From positions 516,020 through 580,019 of the forward strand of contig JAMZEJ010000001.1 in NCBI GenBank assembly GCA_024508355.1: a DNA stretch of 64,000 bases, given 5' to 3'. A model generated the notes under the pieces. That model ran no database searches. It saw only the letters and a list, made by a program, of their open reading frames with translations, and was not told where the DNA came from. The first letter of the stretch is position 1. Each line of letters begins with the position of its first letter. This DNA is from Rhizosaccharibacter radicis (lineage in GTDB: Bacteria > Pseudomonadota > Alphaproteobacteria > Acetobacterales > Acetobacteraceae). Shown piece by piece: positions 8,680 through 17,847 of this stretch. The position numbers were made by a program, and so were the translations under genes.

Positions 8680-10125
8680 ATGAGCGGCTCGACGGACATC
8701 GTTCCCGCCGATCGGAACAATCGCGAGGTCGGGCCGCCGCGTCGTCGTCGCGAGGACGACGACATGCCGGCGGCACTGCTGGAATTCCATTCGCCCAGCG
8801 CCGCGCTCGCCGCGCTGCCGCCGTCGGCGACCGCGCGCTATACCACCTGGATCATCTCGTCCCTGGCGATCGCCAGCATCATGGTGCTGGCCCTGTTCCC
8901 GGTGGATCGCGTCGTGGTGTCGGCGGGCGGCCTCGTGCCCACCACTCCCATGCTGGTCGTGCAGCCGCTGGACAACTCCATCGTCCGGTCGATCGACGTG
9001 CGCGAAGGGGATGTGGTGCACAAGGGGCAGGTCCTCGCCCGATTCGATCCCACCGCGTCCGGCGCCGATTTCACGGCCCTCCAGAGCCAGACCGCCAACC
9101 TCACCGCCCAGGTCGCCCGACTGAAAGCGGAAGTGTCCGGCAAGGACTACACCTCCACGCCCGACAATCCGGCCTCCATACAGGAGGCGGCGAATTTCCT
9201 GCGGCGCAAGGCGAACTACGACGCGAAGCTCCATGATTTCGATCAGCAGATCGCGGCCGCGCAGAACGATCTGGTCGGATACCAGGCCAGCGCGGCCATG
9301 TATGCCGGTCGGGTCAAGGTCGCCACGGACGTGCACAACATGCGCGTCCAGTTGCAGAAGGACCAGGTCGGTAGCCGGCTCAACTCCCTGGCGTCCCAGG
9401 ACGAGCTGATGGAGATCGAGCGCTCGCAGATCAACGCCCAGCAGAGCGCCGCGGCGGCCCGCAACAAGATCGCTTCGCTCCAGGCGCAGCGTCAGGCCTA
9501 CATGGACGGCTTCCGGGCGGACAGCTACCAGCAGTTGGCCGAGGCCCAGCTCAAGCTGTACCAGTCCACCGGGGATCTGGCGAAGGCACAGCTTCACAAC
9601 GGCCTGATCGAGCTCAAGGCGGAGAGGGATGCCATCGTCCTGAACATCGCCCACCTGTCCGTGGGATCGGTGGTGACGGCGGCTCAGCAATTCATGACCT
9701 TGGTGCCGCTCGACGCTCCGCTCGAGGTGGAAGCGCGGATGCCGGCGGACGAAGCCGGCTACGTGAAGCTCGGGGACAAGGCCAACGTGAAGTTCGCGGC
9801 CTTCGACTACAACCAGCATGGCGGCGCGGAAGCCACGGTCACCCATATCAGCGCCAACAGCTTCTCCGAGGCCCAGACCCAGGCCGACGCCGCCAGCGCG
9901 CCGGCCAATGGCCTCGGCACCGCCGGCGATTCCTCGGGCAAGAGCTTCTACCGGGTGCGCATGCGGATCGACCGCTACACCCTTCGGGACGTGCCGAAAT
10001 ACTTCAAGCCCATCCCCGGCATGCCCCTCACCGCCGACATCAAGGTCGGCAAGCGGACCATCCTCCAGTACATGCTCGGCAGCGTCCTCCCGCTGGCCTC
10101 CGACGGCATGCGCGATCCACAGTAG
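8680..10125 (+). CDS. Type I secretion membrane-fusion protein (HlyD family)
   Basis: The 481-residue protein bridges the ABC transporter to an outer-membrane channel across the periplasm. A cytoplasmic N-terminus of about 50 residues rich in Arg and Asp precedes one transmembrane helix (WIISSLAIASIMVLALFPV). A lipoyl-like half with VQPLDNSIVRSIDVREGD follows, then a long Gln/Ala-rich coiled coil (about 130-300), the second lipoyl half with AERDAIVLNIAHLSVGS, and a beta-barrel ending near the C-terminus. The order and length fit HlyD/LapC. ATG 8680 has AAGGAGA six bases upstream. It is spaced two bases from the ABC gene, so the two are surely co-transcribed and probably translationally coupled. 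Confidence 0.92.
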   Translation: MSGSTDIVPADRNNREVGPPRRRREDDDMPAALLEFHSPSAALAALPPSATARYTTWIISSLAIASIMVLALFPVDRVVVSAGGLVPTTPMLVVQPLDNSIVRSIDVREGDVVHKGQVLARFDPTASGADFTALQSQTANLTAQVARLKAEVSGKDYTSTPDNPASIQEAANFLRRKANYDAKLHDFDQQIAAAQNDLVGYQASAAMYAGRVKVATDVHNMRVQLQKDQVGSRLNSLASQDELMEIERSQINAQQSAAAARNKIASLQAQRQAYMDGFRADSYQQLAEAQLKLYQSTGDLAKAQLHNGLIELKAERDAIVLNIAHLSVGSVVTAAQQFMTLVPLDAPLEVEARMPADEAGYVKLGDKANVKFAAFDYNQHGGAEATVTHISANSFSEAQTQADAASAPANGLGTAGDSSGKSFYRVRMRIDRYTLRDVPKYFKPIPGMPLTADIKVGKRTILQYMLGSVLPLASDGMRDPQ

Positions 10126-10155
10126 TGACAGAGCCTCCGTCCCTCCGTCGGCCTA

Positions 10156-10189
10156 GTGCCGGCGGAGAAACGGAAACCAATGCCGGCAC
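10156..10189 (+). promoter_or_regulatory. Inverted repeat between hlyD-like and Sel1 genes
   Basis: GTGCCGGC (10156-10163) and GCCGGCAC (10182-10189) are perfect 8-bp arms around an 18-base loop in the 175-base gap. No T-run follows, so it is not a classical intrinsic terminator. It may be an mRNA stability or processing hairpin, or a chance GC palindrome. Confidence 0.3.
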
Positions 10190-10300
10190 GGTGCGATGCG
10201 ATTATCGCTCCCGACCGGGTCCGCCGGACCACCGAAGCCTGACGGGGTGCGGGTCTAGATCCGGCGCATTTCCCCAGGCCCAGGAACGATATCACCACCC

Positions 10301-12085
10301 ATGGCCCTGAACCTCGCCCAGCGCACGGCTTCCCTGTTTTCGCCGCAGGCGAAGCTTCGCTATGCCTTGTCGCTGATCGAGAGCGGCGAGGTCGCCAAGG
10401 CGTTCAAGCCTCTCAGCGCGGCGGCCTCGGCAGGAATTCCTGAAGCCCAGTTTCGCGTAGGCCGGGCCTATCTGGACGGGGCCGGCGTTCCGGTCAGCCG
10501 CACCGAAGGGGCCCGGTGGATCGAGCGCGCGGCCGCGTCCGGCTGGGTGGAAGCGCAGGTGGTGCTCGCCACCCTGTTCCTGTTCGGGCTCGCCACCGGC
10601 AAGGAGTCCGGGATCGGCTTCGCCCCGGGTCCGGAACAGCACGAAGCCAAGCCGGAGTTCGGACGTGCCGCCGAATGGGCGCGCCGCTCCGCCGAGGCCG
10701 GCTCGCCGGACGGCCAGGCCCTGCTGGCCTACGTGCTCACGTCGGGCCCGGACGAACTCCGCGACATCGACGAGGCCAATCGCTGGTACAAGCGCTCGGC
10801 CGATGCCGGATGTCCGCAGGGCTATCTCGGCCTCGCCCTGTCGCGCCTCCGGCACGCGCTGGACGCCGACGGCCAGCGCGAAGCGGCCTTCATGCTGGGC
10901 AAGGCGGCGGAGGGCGGTCTCGGCACCGCGCTCTACCTGCTCGGCGTGATGACGGAGCGTGGCGCCGGCGTGCGCCAGGATCTCGGCGCCGCGGCCGAAC
11001 TCTACCGCAAGGCGGCCGAGAAGCACGTCCGGTCCGCGCAGGCGCGCTACGGCCTCGCGCTGCTGGAAGGCCGCGGGATCGAGCGCAACGTGACCCAGGG
11101 CGAATCCTGGCTGCGTCGGGCCGCCCTGTCCGGCGACGCGGAAGCCGCCGCCCTGATCGGCGACATCTACGCCAAGGGCGGCGACCTGCCGCCCAACTAC
11201 ATGGAAGCCGCCAGCTGGTACACCCGTGCCGCCGAGGGCGGCCATGCGGCCGCGGCGCGAGCCCTCGGGCTGCTGTTCCTCACCGGCGCCGGGGTGCAGC
11301 GCGATCCCGAGGAAGCGGCGCGCTGGTTCCGGCTTTCTTCCGAGCGCGGCGACCGTCTCGCCCATGTCGATCTCGGCAATCTCGTGCTGTCCGGCGCCGG
11401 CCGCGAGGAAGACCAGATCGCCGCCCGCGCCCGCTTCGAACAGGCCGCCGCCACCGGCGATCTCGTCGCCGCCTTCAATTTCGGCGTCTGCCTCGCCGAA
11501 GGCGTCGGGGTCGAGCGCAACGAACGGCAGGCCGCCCTCTGGTTGCGTCGTGCCGCCGACGGCGTCGTCAACGCCCAGTACTGGTACGGGCGGATGCTGA
11601 TCGAGGGCCGCGGCGTCGAAGTGGATGCCCGCGAAGGCCGGTCCTGGATCGCCAAGGCCGCGGAAGGAGGTCTGCCGGACGCCGAGGTGGCGATGGCGGA
11701 GCTGCTGCTCGCCGGTCGCGGCGGTCCGCGCGACCATGCGGCGGCGCTCGAGATGTTCGAACGCGCCGCGCGCAAGGGCCACATCAACGCGCTGTTCTCC
11801 GTGGGCGCCATGTATGGCGGCGGTCACGAGGTCCCGGAAGACCGGGTGGTGGCGCAGGGCTGGTTCCGTCAGGCAGCCGAGCGCGGTCATGCCATGGCGC
11901 AGTACATGCTCGGCCGCTATCTGATGCGTGGCCTGGCCGGGCAGACGGACCCCCAGGAGGCGAGGCTCTGGTTCACCAGGGCGCAGGCACAGGGCATCAA
12001 GGAAGCGGATGCCGAGCTGGCCCGGATGTCGTCGCGGTCTCCCGCGGGCGAGACCCCTGTCGCCCAGGCTGCCAGCAACGGTTGA
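10301..12085 (+). CDS. Sel1-like repeat protein
   Basis: The 594 residues are almost entirely Sel1-like (SLR, TPR-related) repeats of about 36 residues, each with the pattern A..G...A...LG..Y..G.GV..D...A..W...AA. Clear examples are FRVGRAYLDGAGVP, LGVMTERGAGVRQDL and FSVGAMYGGGHEVPEDR. I count roughly a dozen. Such arrays build superhelical scaffolds that bind other proteins. There is no signal peptide or transmembrane segment, so it is predicted cytoplasmic. Position directly after the type I secretion genes and before two glycosyltransferases suggests a scaffold or chaperone for the exported or glycosylated substrate; that is inference. AGGAA lies somewhat far (about 13 bases) from ATG 10301. 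Confidence 0.85.
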   Translation: MALNLAQRTASLFSPQAKLRYALSLIESGEVAKAFKPLSAAASAGIPEAQFRVGRAYLDGAGVPVSRTEGARWIERAAASGWVEAQVVLATLFLFGLATGKESGIGFAPGPEQHEAKPEFGRAAEWARRSAEAGSPDGQALLAYVLTSGPDELRDIDEANRWYKRSADAGCPQGYLGLALSRLRHALDADGQREAAFMLGKAAEGGLGTALYLLGVMTERGAGVRQDLGAAAELYRKAAEKHVRSAQARYGLALLEGRGIERNVTQGESWLRRAALSGDAEAAALIGDIYAKGGDLPPNYMEAASWYTRAAEGGHAAAARALGLLFLTGAGVQRDPEEAARWFRLSSERGDRLAHVDLGNLVLSGAGREEDQIAARARFEQAAATGDLVAAFNFGVCLAEGVGVERNERQAALWLRRAADGVVNAQYWYGRMLIEGRGVEVDAREGRSWIAKAAEGGLPDAEVAMAELLLAGRGGPRDHAAALEMFERAARKGHINALFSVGAMYGGGHEVPEDRVVAQGWFRQAAERGHAMAQYMLGRYLMRGLAGQTDPQEARLWFTRAQAQGIKEADAELARMSSRSPAGETPVAQAASNG

Positions 12086-12225
12086 GCCGGTGTTGTTTCC
12101 TTCCGGCCGCGGTGCCGCCTCGCCGGGCGAGCGGCCGCCATTCGAGTGCGCCATCCGCCGCGTCCACCCGAGGCTTCCGGCTGTTCCGGTGACGCCCCCG
12201 CCGGCCTTCATCGCCCGCCGCCGCC

Positions 12226-15200
12226 GTGCCTGATCCCGCGACGCCCGATCCGTCCCGCCGCCGGTCGGGCCGGATCACCGAGGCCGATCGTGCCGCCTGG
12301 CGGGACTGGGCACAGGAGCGTGCGCAGGAAAGCTTCCGCCAGGGCCAGCGCGCGTCCGATGCCGGCCAGGCCGCGGAAGCGCTGGACTGGTTCGAGCGCG
12401 CACGCCGCCTCGCACCCGACGCCCCCGTGGTTCCGTTTCCCCTCGCCATGGCCCGCCTCGCCAACGGCGATCCCCACGGGGCGATGTCGGTGCTGGTGCC
12501 GCTGCTCCGCCACCACGAGTTCCGCGAAGGGTTGATCACGCTGGCGATCGCCCAGCGCGCCTGCAACATGGCGCCGCTCGCCGCGTCCACCGCCGCCCGT
12601 GCCCTGTCGCGCCACGCTGTCGATCCCCAGGCGGCGCCGCTTCTCGGTCAGATCGCGGCGGCTGCCGGCCTTCCGGGCTGGTGCGGCGTCGTCGGCACCG
12701 GCGAGTTGCTGTTCGATCCGCGATCGGCCGCTGCCCGGTCCGGAAACGCCGACGCTCCCACCTTCCTGCTCGATGGCCGCGCGATGCGTCCGGTCCGGCG
12801 GCGCGGCACGCTGCGGCTTCCCGACGGCTGGCGCGGGGCGCGGGCGCTCGAGGTCGCGGTCGGCGGATGCCCGCTCATGGGCAGTCCGTTCGACCTCGCC
12901 GCCATCAACCATGCCTCGGGCTTCGTGGAGGAAACCGCCGAAGGGCTCGTGGGCTGGATCTGGCATCCCAACGACCCCGACCGCGTGCCGGCGGTGGCGG
13001 TGCTTCCGGCCGGCGCCCGGCCCGACACCGGCATTTCTTTCCTGCCGATGTCCGAGACCGCCATCGACGTCGCGAGCGAACAGCCGCTCGCCCGTCCGCG
13101 CCGCCTCCACATCCCCGCCGCCCTGCTGCCGGATGGCCCGGTGCGGGTGGTGGACGAGTCCGGCCGCGACCTCGCGGGCTCGCCCCTGCATCCCGGGCTG
13201 CAGCGCCGTGCCGCCGTGGCCGTGGCGGCACAGCAGCGGGTGCTGACCTTGCAGGCGCACGGCCTCCTTTCCGCGACGGCGCCCCTCCCGACGATGCCGT
13301 TCTTCTTGTCGGCACCGGCCGCGCTGCGCGGCGACTCGCCGGCGATCGGCCCCGGCGGCCAGGCCGCGGACGTGGTGGTCCCGGTGTTCAGGGATCGCCG
13401 CCTGACGCTCGCCTGCCTCGCCAGCGTGCTGGACACCGTGCCCGCCGGCACCGGTCTCGTGGTGGTGGACGACGCCACCCCGGAACCGGAGCTCGCATCC
13501 GCACTCGACGCCCTTGCCGCCGCGGGCCGGATCCGGCTGATCCGCCACGATCGCAACCGCGGCTTCCCCCACAGCGCCAACGCCGGCATCGCCGCCTGTC
13601 CGGACCGGGATGTGGTGCTGCTCAACGCCGACACGATCGTGCCGCCCGGCTGGATCGAGGGGCTGCGCCAGGCCGCCTACGCCGCGCCGGACATCGGCAC
13701 CGCGACGCCCTTCTCCAACGATGCCAGCATCCTCAGCTACCCGGATCACCGCGCCCGCAACCCAATGCCCGATGCCGCCGCGACCGGCCGTCTGATGGCG
13801 CTGGCCGCCAGGGCGGCCAAGGGCATTCCCCCGCCCGAGATCCCGACCGGCAACGGGTTCTGCCTTTATCTCCGCCGGGACTGCCTCGACCAGGTCGGGC
13901 TGCTGCGCGAGGACCTGTTCGCCCAGGGCTATGGCGAGGAGAACGACCTGGCGCTCCGGGCGCGCCACCTCGGGTGGCGGCACGTGGCGGCACCCGGCGT
14001 CTTCGTCGCCCATGTCGGCACCGTGTCGTTCGGTGCTGCCCGTGCCGATCTGATGCGGCGCAACCTCGCCATCCTGAACGGGCTCTATCCCGGCTACGAC
14101 GCGCTGATCCTGGCCCATATCGAGGCGGACCCGCTGGCGCCCGCCCGCCGGCGGCTCGACATGCTGCGCTGGGGGGAAGCCCGCAACCCCGCCGGGGCGG
14201 CGACGCCACGCGGCGTGCTGCTGCTCACCCACGAGCAGGGGGGCGGCGTCGAGCGCGTGGTGCGCGACCGCGTGCGCCGCCTGCGGGCCGATGGCTTCCG
14301 GACCATCGTGCTGCGGCCCACGGACGAAGGCTGCGCGCTGTTCGACCTCGGCGCCGAACCCGAGGCCGCCTATCCCAACCTGCGCTTCCGCCTGCCGGCC
14401 GAGTTCGATCTCCTGGTGGAACTGCTTTCGGCCGAGGGTGTGCGGCACGTCGAATGGCACCACCTTCTCGGCCACCACCCGCTCATGCGCGGTCTGCACC
14501 GTCGTCTCGGGGTGCCGTTCGACACGTTCGTGCACGACTACGCCTGGTTCTGTCCGCGCATCGCCCTGGTGGGACCGGAGGGCCGCTATTGCGGCGAGCC
14601 GGACGCGGAGGGGTGCGAGCGCTGCGTGGCCATCCAGGGCAGCAACCTGTCCGAGGAGATCGGCGTCCGGAGCCTGCTGCGCCGTTCCACGGACGAGCTG
14701 CGCGGCGCCCGCCGCCTGGTGGTGCCCTCGCGCGACGTGGCGAGCCGCATGGCGCGTCATTTCGCCGGGTTGTCGTCCGAGATCGTGCCCTGGGAGGACG
14801 ATCAGCCGGCCTTGTCGCTGGGAAGGTTCGGCGCCGCCGCGTCGCAGGCCCCGCGGATGGTGCGCCGGGCCCGGTCGCCCGGCCGCGCCCGGTTCTGCGT
14901 GATCGGCGCCATCGGGCGCGAAAAGGGCTACGAGGTGCTGCTGGGGTGTCTCCGGGACGCGGCGGCGCGCAACCTGCCGATCGAGTTCGTGGTGGTGGGC
15001 CACACGCCCGACGACGACGCCCTGCTGGAAGCGGGCTGCCTGTTCGTGACCGGCGAATACCGCGAGGACGAGGCGGTGGAGCTGGTGCGCGCCCAGCAGG
15101 CGGACATGGCGCTGCTGCCCTCCATCTGGCCGGAAACCTGGTGCTTCACGCTCGGGCTCGCCTGGCGGGCGGGGCTGCCGGTGGCGGCCTTCGACATCGG

Positions 15201-15336
15201 AGCGCCGGCCGAGCGCATCCGCGACACCCGTCGCGGCGTGCTTCTGCCGCTGGGGATGCCGGTGCCGCAGCTCAACGACGTGTTGGTCAGACTTGGTCGC
15301 GCCAACGTCAGCGGAGCGTTAACGCAGCCGGCCTAG
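12226..15336 (+). CDS. Large TPR-GT2-GT4 glycosyltransferase
   Basis: The 1036-residue protein is modular. Residues ~15-150 are helical TPR-like repeats (ALDWFERARRLAPDAP). Residues ~150-360 form a beta-rich segment with GFVEETAEGLVGWIWHPNDP, like the GWAWDP-type domains attached to some alphaproteobacterial glycosyltransferases. A GT-A (GT2) domain follows, with VVPVFRDRRL, VVVDDATPE and LLNADTIVPPGW as nucleotide-sugar and metal motifs. The last ~330 residues are a GT-B (GT4) domain with LLTHEQGGGVERV, VIGAIGREKGYEVL and the acceptor/donor region LLPSIWPETWCFT. Two catalytic domains in one chain suggest addition of two sugars. TPRs in such enzymes often hold protein acceptors. GTG 12226 is the first in-frame start, without an obvious ribosome-binding site. 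Confidence 0.85.
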   Translation: MPDPATPDPSRRRSGRITEADRAAWRDWAQERAQESFRQGQRASDAGQAAEALDWFERARRLAPDAPVVPFPLAMARLANGDPHGAMSVLVPLLRHHEFREGLITLAIAQRACNMAPLAASTAARALSRHAVDPQAAPLLGQIAAAAGLPGWCGVVGTGELLFDPRSAAARSGNADAPTFLLDGRAMRPVRRRGTLRLPDGWRGARALEVAVGGCPLMGSPFDLAAINHASGFVEETAEGLVGWIWHPNDPDRVPAVAVLPAGARPDTGISFLPMSETAIDVASEQPLARPRRLHIPAALLPDGPVRVVDESGRDLAGSPLHPGLQRRAAVAVAAQQRVLTLQAHGLLSATAPLPTMPFFLSAPAALRGDSPAIGPGGQAADVVVPVFRDRRLTLACLASVLDTVPAGTGLVVVDDATPEPELASALDALAAAGRIRLIRHDRNRGFPHSANAGIAACPDRDVVLLNADTIVPPGWIEGLRQAAYAAPDIGTATPFSNDASILSYPDHRARNPMPDAAATGRLMALAARAAKGIPPPEIPTGNGFCLYLRRDCLDQVGLLREDLFAQGYGEENDLALRARHLGWRHVAAPGVFVAHVGTVSFGAARADLMRRNLAILNGLYPGYDALILAHIEADPLAPARRRLDMLRWGEARNPAGAATPRGVLLLTHEQGGGVERVVRDRVRRLRADGFRTIVLRPTDEGCALFDLGAEPEAAYPNLRFRLPAEFDLLVELLSAEGVRHVEWHHLLGHHPLMRGLHRRLGVPFDTFVHDYAWFCPRIALVGPEGRYCGEPDAEGCERCVAIQGSNLSEEIGVRSLLRRSTDELRGARRLVVPSRDVASRMARHFAGLSSEIVPWEDDQPALSLGRFGAAASQAPRMVRRARSPGRARFCVIGAIGREKGYEVLLGCLRDAAARNLPIEFVVVGHTPDDDALLEAGCLFVTGEYREDEAVELVRAQQADMALLPSIWPETWCFTLGLAWRAGLPVAAFDIGAPAERIRDTRRGVLLPLGMPVPQLNDVLVRLGRANVSGALTQPA

Positions 15337-15441
15337 GCTGTCGCGCAGGTTATTGCAGTGGGGCGGCTCCCGTCGCACCATCCACTTTCGGAACGGATGC
15401 CGGCTCGACCGCGCATCCCGCAAACAACGGGTTCAAGATCC

Positions 15442-16443
15442 ATGTCGCAGAGCGCTCCTTCCGCCCAACGAACAGTGACGGAGCTCAAGGTCACGGCGCA
15501 CATGATGCAGCTCGACCGGGGCGTTTTCTGCATCTTCCACACGCCGGGCGGTCCGACGCCCGACCCGGTCACCGGCCTGCCCGGCGTCCGCGTCAGCCGG
15601 CCCCCGCTGCTGTCCTCGGACGCGCTGGAGATCAGCACCTTCAATCCCGAGGGCTGGGTGGGTGGCGACGGCAGCGCCGCCCTGATCCGCGTTCTCGCCG
15701 ATCAGGCCCAGGTGCTGGTGACCATCTACCAGGCGACCAACAGCCAGGTGGACGCGCCGCAGCTCCAGGTGATGCGCCTGGCCGACGTGCAGGCCACGGC
15801 GGCGCGTCCGGTCGCCCAGGCGCCGGGCACGGCCGTCGCCGGCGGCGCGGCCGTTTCCGGTGCGCGTGCGGCGGCCGCCCCGTCCGGGCCGGTGGAGATC
15901 GCCGCCCACATCCAGCGCCGGGGCGACGTCGGCAGCCAGATCGGCGAATGGATGGGCGAGCCCGGCAGCCAGAGCTGGATCGAAGGCTTCGCCATTTCCC
16001 CCGCCAGCGGCATCGAGGCCGCCGACATCGAGTATCAGGCGGTGCTGGGCAAGGGCTGGCTGTCGCCCTGGAGCGAGGGTGGCCAGTATTGCGGCAGCCG
16101 GGGGATGGCCCTGCCGATCCTGGGACTGCGCGTGCGCCTCAAGGGCCAGGCGGCGGAGCGGTTCGAATGCGAGCTGAACGCCACCTTCACCGACGGCACG
16201 CGCGTCGGGCCGCTGGACGGCACCGAAACGGCGGAAGCCCCTTCGCTGGCCCCGCTGGAAGCCTTCCGCATCGACATCAGGCCGGCCGGCGCGATCCCGC
16301 AGGCACCGTCACCCGACCACGAGGAGGAAGGGGAGCTGGAAACGGTGGCGGCCGATGGGCCCCAGGCGGCGCGTGGCCGTAGCCCATCACGGCCGCAACC
16401 GCGGACGCCCCTCGCGAAGCCCGTCCACAAGGGTCGCCGCTGA
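15442..16443 (+). CDS. Protein with C-terminal ChW-like (tryptophan/glycine) domain
   Basis: The 333-residue product belongs to no family I can name with certainty. Residues ~10-110 look like a beta-sheet domain (LDRGVFCIFHTPGG, STFNPEGWVGGDG). An Ala/Val/Pro linker follows. A second beta domain (~150-260) has IEGFAISP, GKGWLSPWSEGGQYCGSRG and ILGLRVRLKG. The order W-(L)S-W-DG-like, G, then a hydrophobic strand with R resembles the clostridial hydrophobic-W (ChW) repeat, a cell-surface module. The C-terminus is acidic then basic and probably disordered. No signal peptide is seen. ATG 15442 is chosen over the GTG at 15358 because upstream residues look non-coding. It sits between two glycosyltransferase genes on the same strand. 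Confidence 0.7.
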   Translation: MSQSAPSAQRTVTELKVTAHMMQLDRGVFCIFHTPGGPTPDPVTGLPGVRVSRPPLLSSDALEISTFNPEGWVGGDGSAALIRVLADQAQVLVTIYQATNSQVDAPQLQVMRLADVQATAARPVAQAPGTAVAGGAAVSGARAAAAPSGPVEIAAHIQRRGDVGSQIGEWMGEPGSQSWIEGFAISPASGIEAADIEYQAVLGKGWLSPWSEGGQYCGSRGMALPILGLRVRLKGQAAERFECELNATFTDGTRVGPLDGTETAEAPSLAPLEAFRIDIRPAGAIPQAPSPDHEEEGELETVAADGPQAARGRSPSRPQPRTPLAKPVHKGRR

Positions 16444-16567
16444 TCCATCGGCGCCCCGCCGCCCCCGCCGGGTTCCCCTGGGCGGCGGCGGGCGTCGCGA
16501 CACTGGCATTTCCGCCGCCCCGGCCGGGGTGGGCGGCTGCCGCCCTGATCCCGCCGGCGGACCTTTC

Positions 16568-17794
16568 GTGAAATACCTCTTCGTCCACCAGAACTTTCCG
16601 GGCCAGTTCGTCCACCTGCTTCGGCATCTGGTGGATCAGGGCGAGCACGACATCGTCTTCATCAGCGAACCGAACGACCGCCAGATCGCCGGGGTGAGGC
16701 GCATCTTCTACAAGATGCCGCGCGGCCCCTGGCCCGACACCCACGCCACCGCGCAGGAATTCGAGGTGGCGATGCTGCGCGCCGAGATCGTGGCGACCAC
16801 CGCGCAGACGCTGAAAGGGCTCGGCTTCGAGCCCGACATCATCATCGGCCACCATGGCTGGGGCGAGATGCTCAACCTGCGCGACGTGTTTCCGCGCAGC
16901 CCGCTGCTCGGCTATCTCGAATTCTACTATCACACCCACGATCTCGACGTGGGCTTCGATCCGGAATTTCCCGACGATCCCGCCATGTTCCCGCGCGTGC
17001 GGGCCAAGAACGCGGTGAACCTGCTGGCGCTCACCAACGGCGGCATGGGCCAGACGCCCACCCTGTTCCAGCGATCCACCTATCCTGCCTGGTCGCACGA
17101 CCGCATCGCCGTGCTGCACGAGGGCGTCGATCTCGACGTGTGCGCGCCCGATCCATCCGCGGCCGGCCGCCCGTTCGTGCTGGGCGACCTGCGGATCTCC
17201 CCGGACCAGAAGCTCGTCACCTACGTCGCGCGGGACCTCGAACCGTATCGCGGCTTCCACGTCATCATGAACGCCCTGCCGCGCATCCTCGACTCCCGTC
17301 CGGACGTCCAGGTGGTGATGGTGGGCGGGGACGGCGTCAGCTACGGGGCGCGGCTGTCGCATTCCTGCTGGCGCGAGGTGTTCCTTGATCGCCTGGGCGA
17401 CCGCATCGACCGCTCACGCGTGCATTTTCCCGGGCGGCTGGACTACGCGACCTATGCCGAGCTGCTCAAGCGTTCCGACGCCCACGTCTATCTGACATAC
17501 CCGTTCGTGGCGTCGTGGTCGCTCCGGGAAGCCATGGCGTCCGGCTGCGCCATCGTCGGCAGCGACACCGCCCCGGTGCGGGAGTTCATCTCCGACCGCA
17601 AGACCGGGCTGCTGGCCTCGTTCCATCATCCGGAGCGGGTCGCCGACGCCGTGCTGGAGCTGCTCGAGAACCGGAACCTCAACACCAGGCTCCGCCGCGC
17701 CGCCCGCCGGGAAGCCGAGCGCAGCCTCGGCATGGCGGACTACCTCCGCAACTACGAGGGGCTGATCGAGCGCACCATCAGCAGCAATCGCTAG
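16568..17794 (+). CDS. Group 1 (GT4) glycosyltransferase
   Basis: The 408-residue protein has the GT-B fold. Its N-terminus KYLFVHQNFPGQF begins a Rossmann domain, followed by DIIIGHHGWGEML and LLGYLEFYYH. The C-terminal donor domain contains VTYVARDLEPYRGFH, QVVMVGGDG and the GT4 signature region SWSLREAMASGCAIVGSDTAPVRE broken over the E-x7-E motif. It closely resembles alphaproteobacterial enzymes annotated as glycosyl transferase group 1 near secreted-protein loci. GTG 16568 is chosen because it begins exactly at the conserved strand; GGCGGA lies about seven bases before it. It is the last gene of the secretion/glycosyltransferase block and is convergent with ppa. Acceptor and sugar are unknown. 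Confidence 0.88.
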   Translation: MKYLFVHQNFPGQFVHLLRHLVDQGEHDIVFISEPNDRQIAGVRRIFYKMPRGPWPDTHATAQEFEVAMLRAEIVATTAQTLKGLGFEPDIIIGHHGWGEMLNLRDVFPRSPLLGYLEFYYHTHDLDVGFDPEFPDDPAMFPRVRAKNAVNLLALTNGGMGQTPTLFQRSTYPAWSHDRIAVLHEGVDLDVCAPDPSAAGRPFVLGDLRISPDQKLVTYVARDLEPYRGFHVIMNALPRILDSRPDVQVVMVGGDGVSYGARLSHSCWREVFLDRLGDRIDRSRVHFPGRLDYATYAELLKRSDAHVYLTYPFVASWSLREAMASGCAIVGSDTAPVREFISDRKTGLLASFHHPERVADAVLELLENRNLNTRLRRAARREAERSLGMADYLRNYEGLIERTISSNR

Positions 17795-17847
17795 AACCCG
17801 GTCTGCGGCGAAGCCGGAACGCCCTCGCGTCCCGGCGCCGATGCGCG

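Noticed and set aside
12208..15003. 931-codon frame opposite the large glycosyltransferase
   Set aside because: Mirror of a strongly supported gene; composition rich in His, Arg, Gly and Gln without any domain.
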